Shown: piece after piece, positions 1 through 5,226 of the stretch | Position numbering within the stretch: the stretch's first letter is position 1 | Layout: the number at the start of each line of letters is the position of its first letter | Assembly (NCBI GenBank): GCA_900555875.1 | Contig: USNB01000096.1 | Location: 1 to 5,226, forward strand | Origin: an uncultured Eubacteriales bacterium | GTDB lineage: Bacteria > Bacillota > Clostridia > Christensenellales > Pumilibacteraceae | Length of the DNA stretch: 5,226 bases | Direction of reading: 5' to 3' | Notes under the pieces: generated by a model | What the model was told of the DNA's origin: nothing | Database searches by the model: none | The model's input: the letters and a program-made list of their open reading frames with translations, nothing else | Position numbers and translations under genes: made by a program

Positions 1-474
1 CTTACGCAGTCTGTCGGACGCGAGCCGCTGCGTAAGATCGTCGTCCAGCCTGCCGTTTTCGCCGAACCTGACTATATCCGCAGCATCCACGAACTCATAT
101 CCTATAAGTTTCGAAAGGACCTTCGCGGAAAGATATTCGCCGCGACTGACTACGTAATCGTATGAATCGCTCTCCTCTCCCGAAACGATGTCCTCGATAT
201 CGGAAGACAGGTCGAGATCTATCCCGAGATCGTCTATTATCGCATCGAAACGCGCCGCTATTTTTTCGAGCACGCGGCGTTTGCCCTCTTCCGTCTGCTC
301 CGCGCACAGCGCGATGAGCATATCGGTGACTTTGGTGTCGGACGGTTCACGCTTGCCGGGAGCGGAAACGACGACATACCTCGCTTCGGGATCCGCAAGT
401 ACGATATCCCTTACCTTACGTATGCTGTCCGCATTCGCCATCGACGTACCGCCGAACTTAAGTGCCTTTGCCAT
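1..474 (-). CDS. lysC: Aspartate kinase (aspartokinase), N-terminal part, cut by window edge
   Basis: Aspartate kinase phosphorylates L-aspartate with ATP, the first committed step to lysine, threonine, methionine and diaminopimelate in the cytoplasm. The visible 158 residues are the N-terminal part of the amino-acid kinase domain. They open with the nucleotide-binding signature KFGGTSM (residues 6-12), followed by VVVSAPGKR (34-42), DTKVTD (46-51) and SRGEYLSAKVL (110-120), which match conserved aspartokinase blocks. The SAPGKR/DTKVTD variant is, from memory, typical of clostridial enzymes. The ATG at 474 is supported by an AGAGGA site at 485-490, 10 nt upstream, and by KFGGTS falling right at the N-terminus as expected. 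The gene lies 38 nt after the DUF1015 stop with no terminator between them, so it is probably the third gene of the cdaA operon. The C-terminal part, including the ACT regulatory domains, is outside the window, so I cannot tell a monofunctional LysC-type enzyme from one fused to homoserine dehydrogenase; the symbol is therefore provisional. Confidence 0.92.
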   Translation of the reverse strand, partial: MAKALKFGGTSMANADSIRKVRDIVLADPEARYVVVSAPGKREPSDTKVTDMLIALCAEQTEEGKRRVLEKIAARFDAIIDDLGIDLDLSSDIEDIVSGEESDSYDYVVSRGEYLSAKVLSKLIGYEFVDAADIVRFGENGRLDDDLTQRLASDRLRK

Positions 475-512
475 ATAACGTCTGTCCTCTTTCAGATAAA
501 ATATTTTTTCGC

Positions 513-1679
513 TTATATTCCCTTATCGTCCACGAGCCTGCACTCGACGTAATACCTTTTATCCTCCGCCTCTCCGAGCGAAAACGATTTGCGCGGAAGA
601 ACGCCGTGCGAAGCGATATAGCCGAACAATCCGTCTTTTGCAAGCGGAGGCATGAGCACGCCGACAGCATCCGCGTCCTCAGCGCATATGCGCATGATCT
701 CCCCGTCGCCGTGTATGTAATCGGTCCGCGCACCGGAAGCGTCGATGACCGCCTGCACTGCGGCATACGCTTCAGCAGGATCCGCGGGCGCAGGTACGCG
801 CACCGACGAGCAGCCGCGCACGAGAGATACGCTCCCGCTGCCGCCGAGCAGGGAAAGTTTTTCCGCAATACCCGGACTGCCGTATACCACGCGGTGGATG
901 GGAAGGAACCGCACTCCGCCCGACCGGACGTTCTCGACCTCGACGAGAGCGTATCGCGCAGACGACGCGCGCGCGTCTCCCTCCGCCTTGTACTTTTCGT
1001 AAAGCGCTTTTGCCGCGGCGAGAGAATGATTGCCGTCGCCGACGAGGACCGCCGGTCTGCCTTCCGCGACAGCACGCGAGAAAAGCGCGTTCAGCGCACC
1101 GGCAACCGACGACGTATCCGCAATCAGGCTGCCGCGCAGACGTCCTCCCCGGGGCAGCGCTATATCGTAAAGCGGTTCTCCGCTGCCTATAAGAGGCTCT
1201 ATCACGCTCCCGCTTTCATCGTCGATAAGACATATGACGTGAGACACATCGAGAGCGGACGCTTCGCGCACCGCCAGACGCGGCGGGATACGTTCCGCGA
1301 CCGTGCCTTCGGTGGCGCGTATGAGACCCGTACCGCCGGCATAATCGTACTCCTCGAGATCCGCAAGGCATACAAGACCGTACCTGACGCCGCCGGCGAC
1401 GGAACGCTCTACGAGTACCGCGCCGCGATATTCCTCAAGAACGTCGCGCGCATATGCGCGCGAGTGCGCGGATATCCCGTCGATGTATTTTCCGGCGTCC
1501 GACAGAAACGCCTCGGGACATATCAGCCTAAGAGCGGAGGGGGAATCCCCTGCCCGCAAATACTCCTCGTTCCAATAATCCGGTCTGGAGGTATACTGAT
1601 CGCAAGCTATACACGGCCATACGTCGCTCACGCCGCCGCGGGGCAGCATGAACCTGCCGAATACCAATGGAGTTCTCAT
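513..1679 (-). CDS. DUF1015 family protein
   Basis: This 388-residue protein belongs to the uncharacterised DUF1015 family (Pfam PF06245) and is close to the usual length of about 400. Family hallmarks occur in order: CDQYTSRPDYW (26-36), RATEGTVAERIPPR (121-134), IDDE...VIEPL (152-163), VGDGNHSLAAAK (213-224), FLPIHRVV (258-265) and LPRKSFSLGEAEDKRYYVECR near the C-terminus (361-381). There is no signal peptide or membrane helix, so it should be cytoplasmic. The polar DGNHS block looks like an active-site or ligand-binding loop, but no reaction is established. From memory, relatives often sit next to serA/serC serine-biosynthesis genes in anaerobes, which hints at amino-acid metabolism. The start at 1679 overlaps the cdaA stop (ATGA) and has a strong GGAGAGGG site at 1686-1693, 6 nt upstream, inside the last cdaA codons. 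Translational coupling to cdaA is likely. Family assignment is firm; function is unknown. Confidence 0.93.
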   Translation of the reverse strand: MRTPLVFGRFMLPRGGVSDVWPCIACDQYTSRPDYWNEEYLRAGDSPSALRLICPEAFLSDAGKYIDGISAHSRAYARDVLEEYRGAVLVERSVAGGVRYGLVCLADLEEYDYAGGTGLIRATEGTVAERIPPRLAVREASALDVSHVICLIDDESGSVIEPLIGSGEPLYDIALPRGGRLRGSLIADTSSVAGALNALFSRAVAEGRPAVLVGDGNHSLAAAKALYEKYKAEGDARASSARYALVEVENVRSGGVRFLPIHRVVYGSPGIAEKLSLLGGSGSVSLVRGCSSVRVPAPADPAEAYAAVQAVIDASGARTDYIHGDGEIMRICAEDADAVGVLMPPLAKDGLFGYIASHGVLPRKSFSLGEAEDKRYYVECRLVDDKGI

Positions 1680-2746
1680 TCAATACCCTCTCCGTCGTTC
1701 TTTTTGCGAAGTCTGCCGCGTTTTTTGCGACCCTCCGCCTGAGTGACTTTAAGACCGTAAGTCTGCTCTATGACGTCGGTGAGCATGGATGCGTCGTAAT
1801 ACCTGTCCAGCTTGCCGTCGCGGGCGACGCTTATAACGCCCGTTTCCTCGCTGACCACTATCGTGAGTACGGAATACTGTTCGCTGATACCGAGCGCCGC
1901 GCGATGACGCGTACCCAGTTCTTTGGGAAGGCTCTGGCTCTGCGTCAGCGGGAGGAAACAGCCTGCGGCGAGTATCTTGTCCCCGTGTATGAAAACTGCT
2001 CCGTCATGCAGATCCGCGCCCGTGTTGAACAGGCATTCGATGAGCGGCTGCGAGAGCTTGGCGCCAAGCTCGGTGCCGCTGTCGAGTATGTGCTGCGGCA
2101 CGGACTGCGTCGTGATGACGATGAGCGCTCCGACGTTGTCCTTGGACATGTTGAGCACGGCTTTCACTATTTCGCTCACCGCCTCGCGGAGTTCTTCTTC
2201 GGTGCAGTCGTATTCCACGTTGAACGTATCCGATCCCGTTTTGCTCGCCAGCTTCCACATTGTGCGGCGAAGCTCCTGCGGGAACATGATTATTATCGCG
2301 ATGAACACGAGAAGAACGCCGTATGAGAACAGCGAACCCATCACCGGGAAATCGAACAGCGCGCTCGTAAGGACTATTCCGGCAAACGCGATGATGACGA
2401 AGAACTTCATTATGGGGATCGCGCCGTTTTTACGCAGGAAGTATATTATGAAATATACCAGACATACGAGCAGGAATATATCCACGGCGCTGACTATCGT
2501 GCCGCATACCGACAGCGTTCCGTCTTCCGCAAGAAACTCTTTGAGTATATTGTCGCGGAACATGACGAAAAATTCCCCGTTTAGTCCGACGCTGCTTTCG
2601 CTGTCCGCGACTCCGAGTCCGACGGTGACCAGCCAAAGCAGCCCGCCGATAACAAGGGCGAGCAGTTTCCAGCGGAGATCCTTAACGAATACCGCCTTCA
2701 TCGCACGCACAAACGCGTTGTCTTTTTTTTCGGGCGACTGTTCCAT
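1676..2746 (-). CDS. cdaA: Membrane diadenylate cyclase CdaA (c-di-AMP synthase) with extra CdaR-like N-terminal helix
   Basis: CdaA condenses two ATP into the second messenger c-di-AMP at the inner face of the membrane. Numbered from the ATG at 2746 (356 residues), the protein has a charged start, one extra membrane helix (about 25-46) and a linker. The three helices typical of CdaA follow (about 84-104, 111-128 and 138-155), then FPQELRR (155-161) leading into the DAC (DisA_N) domain (about 177-332). Catalytic landmarks are intact: NVGALIVI (204-211), LHDGAVFI (246-253) and GTRHRAALG (278-286). A basic tail (KKRGRLRKK) ends the protein. Bacillus subtilis CdaA is about 273 residues, so roughly 80 residues are added at the N-terminus; the added helix, DLRWKLLALVIGGLLW, resembles the CdaR/YbbR anchor. 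The frame is open up to a TTG at 2815, but that start has no ribosome binding site and lies upstream of the promoter, so I chose the ATG at 2746. The ATG at 2701 (residue 16) is an alternative. First gene of an operon with DUF1015 and aspartokinase. Confidence 0.93.
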   Translation of the reverse strand: MEQSPEKKDNAFVRAMKAVFVKDLRWKLLALVIGGLLWLVTVGLGVADSESSVGLNGEFFVMFRDNILKEFLAEDGTLSVCGTIVSAVDIFLLVCLVYFIIYFLRKNGAIPIMKFFVIIAFAGIVLTSALFDFPVMGSLFSYGVLLVFIAIIIMFPQELRRTMWKLASKTGSDTFNVEYDCTEEELREAVSEIVKAVLNMSKDNVGALIVITTQSVPQHILDSGTELGAKLSQPLIECLFNTGADLHDGAVFIHGDKILAAGCFLPLTQSQSLPKELGTRHRAALGISEQYSVLTIVVSEETGVISVARDGKLDRYYDASMLTDVIEQTYGLKVTQAEGRKKRGRLRKKNDGEGIE

Positions 2747-2752
2747 ATTCCA

Positions 2753-2781
2753 ATTATATATCTTTTTAATTATTTTTTCAA
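2753..2781 (-). promoter_or_regulatory. Sigma-A-type promoter of the cdaA operon
   Basis: Reading on the minus strand, TTGAAA (2781-2776) is followed by exactly 17 nt and then TATAAT (2758-2753), a near-consensus housekeeping promoter. It lies in the only markedly AT-rich stretch of the window, just downstream of the stem-loop that closes the preceding unit. The discriminator between the -10 box and the ATG at 2746 is 6 nt, so the expected start of transcription falls on or next to the A of the start codon. The AT-rich context raises the chance of a coincidental match, but the spacing and placement fit well. Confidence 0.72.
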
Positions 2782-2842
2782 TGATTTTAACGCACGTCTC
2801 TGCCAAAATATTCAATTTTTCGGCTGCATGCCGTACCGGAAA

Positions 2843-2870
2843 GCATCCCTTCGCATGCGCGAAGGGATGC
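2843..2870 (-). terminator. Perfect 12-bp stem-loop after the M28-like gene, probable terminator
   Basis: GCATCCCTTCGC (2843-2854) pairs perfectly with GCGAAGGGATGC (2859-2870) around a 4-nt loop. The hairpin begins 5 nt after the stop codon of the M28-like gene and lies upstream of the cdaA promoter, which is where a transcription terminator is expected. On the minus-strand transcript the stem is followed only by UUUCC, so the U-tract is weak; termination may be inefficient or the hairpin may mainly protect the mRNA 3' end. For plus-strand transcription a T6 run follows about 8 nt after the stem, too far for a classic terminator. Confidence 0.55.
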
Positions 2871-2875
2871 CTACG

Positions 2876-4264
2876 TCATTTTTTATCGTTTTCGTCCCCG
2901 AAAGGATCGTCTCCGAACGGGTCTTCGGGATCGCCGCGCGAATGCAGGTCGACGTATATGTCGCCGTCTTCGGGATCTTCGTAATCCATGCCGAACACCG
3001 CGACTTTTATATTGGGGCGGTCGTCGGGTCCCGAATACTTCTTGCCGAGACGTTTTACCATAAGGATGGAAAACACGAGCACGCCGGCAGCGAGCACTCC
3101 GCCCGCGATATATGCCGCGAGACGGCTGGTGAGCCACGCGTATGAACCTATCTCGTTCAGTCCGTTCTCACAGGCTTTCGTGAACCCGTCGCGATATACG
3201 GACGCGGTTATAACTTCCGCCGCGACGCGCATCTGATCCGCATATCCCGGATCCGCCTCCGCAAGCGTTTCCAGAGTATCCCTGCCCGTATACGCTATGT
3301 TATCGCTGCCGTATACGTCCTTATCGTATAAAAGGAACGTGAAATCCGATCCGGACGTAACGGAACACACGTTGGTCTTTCCGAAATACACGCTCGACTC
3401 GTTTATCAAAGCATACGGAGTATAAGGCAATTCGTCCGTGAGCCGGATATCGGGATCAGTAATGCGCGCAGGAGGCTCGCTCACATACTCGCCGTAACCG
3501 CTGCTCTCCGCCACGCCCATTATGAAATCGCCGTGCGCGGTGGACTGCTCGTCGAAATAAAACCACAGATCGTCTCCGCCCAGCTTGGCGAGGGTGACCG
3601 CAAGGATGACGCTGTTACGTCCGCTCTCTCCCAGCGAATAGTAATACTCCTCCGCACCGCCCCTGTCTATGCAGCCCATGCCGTAAAACACGAAATCCAC
3701 ATCCACGCTGAGTTCGGACGCGTGATCGGCGAAATAATCGCACATGACGAGCATGGTGGAGACCGCGGCGCCGTTGCCCATCGCGCCTTCGGCTTCGGTG
3801 CCGCTGAAATAAACGGCTCTTCCGTCCGCGGTGCGCGACGTGTCGTACATATTGTCGTAATGCGCGCCCACGACGACGCGATAACCGTCAGGATTATTCT
3901 CCGCCGGGGCCTCGACGGAATATACCACGTTCTGAGAATAGAACGTATCGGTATAGACGTCGCGTTCTATATCCTCTATCCTGCCGCGCGTGCCGGTAAG
4001 CGTTTCGAGTCTGTCGGCGATCCACTCCGCGGCTATATGTTCCCCGTTGCCGCCCTCCGGGGATTCTTCGGGAACGAGACAAGTCCTGTCGCCCGAATTG
4101 ACTTTCAGAAACTCGCTGAGTTCGGATGCGAACGGATCGGTCTCGTATACGGAGATACGCTCGCCGACGGGCGCATCCGTATAGTCGGTGGACGTACAGC
4201 CCGCGAATGCCGCTGCCGCAACGGCGGAGAATATGACTGCAAATGCGATAAGCGCTTTTTTCAT
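2876..4264 (-). CDS. M28-peptidase-like lipoprotein with C-terminal membrane helix, probably catalytically inactive
   Basis: This 462-residue protein starts with a lipoprotein signal peptide (MKK, hydrophobic stretch, lipobox AFAGC with Cys23), so it should be exported and lipid-anchored. The ectodomain (about 40-375) follows the M28 aminopeptidase fold: VVVGAHYD (130-137), GAMGN (160-164), FVFYGMGC (191-198), TLAKLG (224-229) and AYTGRDTLE (324-332) line up with the family blocks GAHYD, GANDN, FvfFgxEE, NLDMiG and YHTpeDTLE. Only the first His and Asp survive. The bridging Asp appears to be Gly163, the Glu pair Gly197-Cys198, the next Asp Ala226 and the last His Tyr325. A membrane helix (about 380-404), positive residues (KRLGKK) and an acidic tail ending in DPFGDDPFGDEND complete it. 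The ATG has an AGGAGAG site at 4269-4275, within the end of the upstream membrane gene, whose stop is 1 nt away. Substrate or binding partner is unknown; it might act as a surface binding or scaffold protein. Confidence 0.82.
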   Translation of the reverse strand: MKKALIAFAVIFSAVAAAAFAGCTSTDYTDAPVGERISVYETDPFASELSEFLKVNSGDRTCLVPEESPEGGNGEHIAAEWIADRLETLTGTRGRIEDIERDVYTDTFYSQNVVYSVEAPAENNPDGYRVVVGAHYDNMYDTSRTADGRAVYFSGTEAEGAMGNGAAVSTMLVMCDYFADHASELSVDVDFVFYGMGCIDRGGAEEYYYSLGESGRNSVILAVTLAKLGGDDLWFYFDEQSTAHGDFIMGVAESSGYGEYVSEPPARITDPDIRLTDELPYTPYALINESSVYFGKTNVCSVTSGSDFTFLLYDKDVYGSDNIAYTGRDTLETLAEADPGYADQMRVAAEVITASVYRDGFTKACENGLNEIGSYAWLTSRLAAYIAGGVLAAGVLVFSILMVKRLGKKYSGPDDRPNIKVAVFGMDYEDPEDGDIYVDLHSRGDPEDPFGDDPFGDENDKK

Positions 4265-4265
4265 A

Positions 4266-4868
4266 TCACTCTCCTATCATCATGAACAGCTCAGCCACGC
4301 AGTAAACGAGGTATATCGCCGAGAACACTACCCCGTAAGCGTACAACGCGACCGCCCTGCCGCGTTTAGGCAGACCGTGTTTGCATTCGAACACGATATA
4401 CAGCGACACCGCCGCCGCGATAATCACGAATCTTATTATCACTTCGCCGTACAGCTCGAGAACGGGCACCGCATAATACAGCATGCTGAACGCGCCGTAC
4501 ACGAGATAACCCAGACCGTAAAAAGTACGGAATATGTAAGCCTGATCGGCTATCGGTCTCGCTCCTCCGGACAGCATCATCCGGTATGTGAACCGCGTGA
4601 CCAGAAAATACACGAGGAACGGCATGAGTCCGCCGAGAACGAACGCCGTGATCTCGTTGCACAGAAAATCGCGCAGCCCCGAAGATATCCCCGAATAGAG
4701 GACGAGCTGTGCGAGCATGCCGCGCATGGAATACCATCCGCCGAAGCACAGAAAAAGTCCGAACAGCACGAGCTGTACGGGAAGCGGAATGCGTTTTTCC
4801 GTCAGCAGCCGAGCAGGGAGCGAGTAACGGCGTACCGCTCCGTCCGTTGTCGTAGCGTTATTTACCAT
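4266..4868 (-). CDS. Multi-pass membrane protein of unknown function
   Basis: I do not recognise this 200-residue protein. It has a short polar N-terminus (about 1-28) and about five hydrophobic segments: roughly 29-49, 73-92, 113-136, 141-161 and 172-197. Positive clusters lie between them (TRFTYR at 91-96; KHGLPKRGR at 163-171), as in an integral membrane protein. No catalytic motif, transporter signature or signal-peptidase site is evident. The ATG at 4868 overlaps the holA stop by 7 nt; a strong GGGAGG lies at 4881-4886, 12 nt upstream, which is a long spacing, but there is no better in-frame start. Its stop (4266-4268) is 1 nt from the start of the M28-like lipoprotein gene and contains that gene's ribosome binding site in its last codons, so the two are almost certainly co-translated. 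A joint membrane complex is a reasonable guess, not shown by the sequence. Confidence 0.8.
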   Translation of the reverse strand: MVNNATTTDGAVRRYSLPARLLTEKRIPLPVQLVLFGLFLCFGGWYSMRGMLAQLVLYSGISSGLRDFLCNEITAFVLGGLMPFLVYFLVTRFTYRMMLSGGARPIADQAYIFRTFYGLGYLVYGAFSMLYYAVPVLELYGEVIIRFVIIAAAVSLYIVFECKHGLPKRGRAVALYAYGVVFSAIYLVYCVAELFMMIGE

Positions 4869-5226
4869 CTGGCAGTTTTTCCTCCCGCCGCGGCGGAAAT
4901 CAGTACTTCCGCGGCGGCGTCGCGCGAAAGTGCGCCGCTTTTTATATCGCCGTCGATACGAGACAAACGAAGAAGTATTTCCTTCAGCTTGACTGCGCCG
5001 AAACGGGAAGCCTCTCTTTTGACTGCGAACACCGATCTCGCGTTCATGTCAAGTTCCCGGGCGAGCGTGCTCTCGTCCGGCGTGACAAGCGCATAAAACA
5101 TCCGTCTGAAATGGCGATAGAGCAGCGAAAACAGCATTTCGGGAGAGCGCGCGGACGCGTCCATGGAACGGAGCACCGCAAAAGCCTTTTCGGTATCTCC
5201 CGACGCGGCTGCGGAAGCGAGCTGCC
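4862..5226 (-). CDS. holA: DNA polymerase III delta subunit, C-terminal part, cut by window edge
   Basis: HolA is the clamp-loader subunit that opens the beta sliding clamp during replication. The visible 120 residues match the C-terminal helical collar domain: a helix pair beginning LASAAASGDTEKAFAVLRSM, then LFSLLYRHFRRMFYA, a helix-turn-like ARELDMNARSVFAVKREASRF, and the closing block LKEILLRLSRIDGDIKSGALSRDAAAEVLI, split here across residues; the IDGDIKSG segment corresponds to the family's 'D..iKtG' near the end. The frame stays open to the window edge, so a GTG at 5176 is an internal valine and not the start. The stop TAA (4862-4864) lies inside the first codons of the next gene, which is probably translationally coupled. 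In many Firmicutes holA is followed by rpsT; that gene is not here. The assignment rests on a partial, fairly divergent domain. Confidence 0.8.
   Translation of the reverse strand, partial: QLASAAASGDTEKAFAVLRSMDASARSPEMLFSLLYRHFRRMFYALVTPDESTLARELDMNARSVFAVKREASRFGAVKLKEILLRLSRIDGDIKSGALSRDAAAEVLISAAAGGKTARW

Noticed and set aside
475..512. AT-rich spacer before the aspartokinase gene as a promoter or terminator
   Set aside because: It has an A/T palindrome (AAAATATTTT) but no GC stem and no -35/-10 pair with proper spacing; it most likely only holds the ribosome binding site.
462..1742. Long plus-strand open frame (426 codons) opposite the DUF1015 gene
   Set aside because: The translation is Arg/His-rich with no recognisable domain, and the opposite strand carries a clear conserved family; it is a mirror frame produced by GC-rich codon use.
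2747..2815. In-frame TTG at 2815 as the start of cdaA, adding 23 residues
   Set aside because: There is no ribosome binding site before it, the added peptide is unlike any CdaA N-terminus, and the segment contains the near-consensus promoter that would drive the gene.
2821..2833. Second small inverted repeat (CGGC / GCCG around 5 nt) between the terminator hairpin and the cdaA promoter
   Set aside because: A 4-bp stem is too short to support, and no T-tract follows it on the minus strand; chance is sufficient.
3533..5096. Plus-strand open frames opposite the M28-like, membrane-protein and holA genes
   Set aside because: They have low-complexity, basic or His-rich translations without family motifs and no convincing ribosome binding sites, and the minus strand carries signal-peptide, membrane and HolA features.
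5174..5176. GTG at 5176 as the start of a small separate gene
   Set aside because: The frame is open to the window edge and the upstream residues continue the HolA domain, so this is an internal valine codon.

Overview
The window reads almost entirely from the minus strand and holds six genes in two transcription units, with both edge genes cut by the window. From right to left in coordinates (the direction of transcription), unit 1 is holA (DNA polymerase III delta subunit, C-terminal part only), a five-helix membrane protein of unknown function, and a lipoprotein related to M28 zinc peptidases. These genes are overlapping or nearly touching: holA and the membrane gene overlap by 7 nt, and the membrane gene and the M28-like gene are 1 nt apart. 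The unit ends in a perfect 12-bp stem-loop 5 nt after the last stop codon. Unit 2 starts at an AT-rich promoter and contains a membrane diadenylate cyclase (cdaA), a DUF1015-family gene (4-nt ATGA overlap) and the N-terminal half of an aspartate kinase (37-nt gap).

The organism is probably a Clostridia-class Firmicute of moderately high GC, perhaps an uncultured gut or anaerobic lineage. The reasons are the CdaA-type c-di-AMP synthase, the DUF1015 protein with its CDQYT and DGNHSLA motifs, and an aspartokinase with a 'SAPGKR...DTKVTD' segment that I associate with Clostridia. Strong GGAGG-type ribosome binding sites and frequent ATA isoleucine codons despite GC-rich DNA fit as well. This placement is inference, and no 16S or other phylogenetic marker is present.

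Two proteins deserve attention. First, the diadenylate cyclase has about 80 extra N-terminal residues. They include an additional membrane helix resembling the N-terminal anchor of CdaR/YbbR, the usual partner and regulator of CdaA; no separate cdaR follows it here. Its promoter (TTGAAA, 17-nt spacer, TATAAT) places the expected transcription start on the A of the most likely ATG, so the mRNA may be leaderless. Second, the M28-like lipoprotein keeps the His-Asp motif and overall landmarks of the peptidase fold but appears to have lost the bridging Asp, the catalytic Glu pair, the later Asp ligand and the last His ligand. It also carries a C-terminal membrane helix and an acidic tail. It looks like a cell-surface pseudo-peptidase, comparable in principle to nicastrin.

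How the genes work together is only partly clear. Unit 2 may link c-di-AMP signalling with aspartate-family (and possibly serine) amino-acid metabolism. In unit 1, the membrane protein and the pseudo-peptidase may form a membrane complex, while holA is probably an unrelated leading gene. I found no RNA genes, mobile elements, CRISPR arrays or recombination sites, and no intergenic stretch is longer than about 130 bases.
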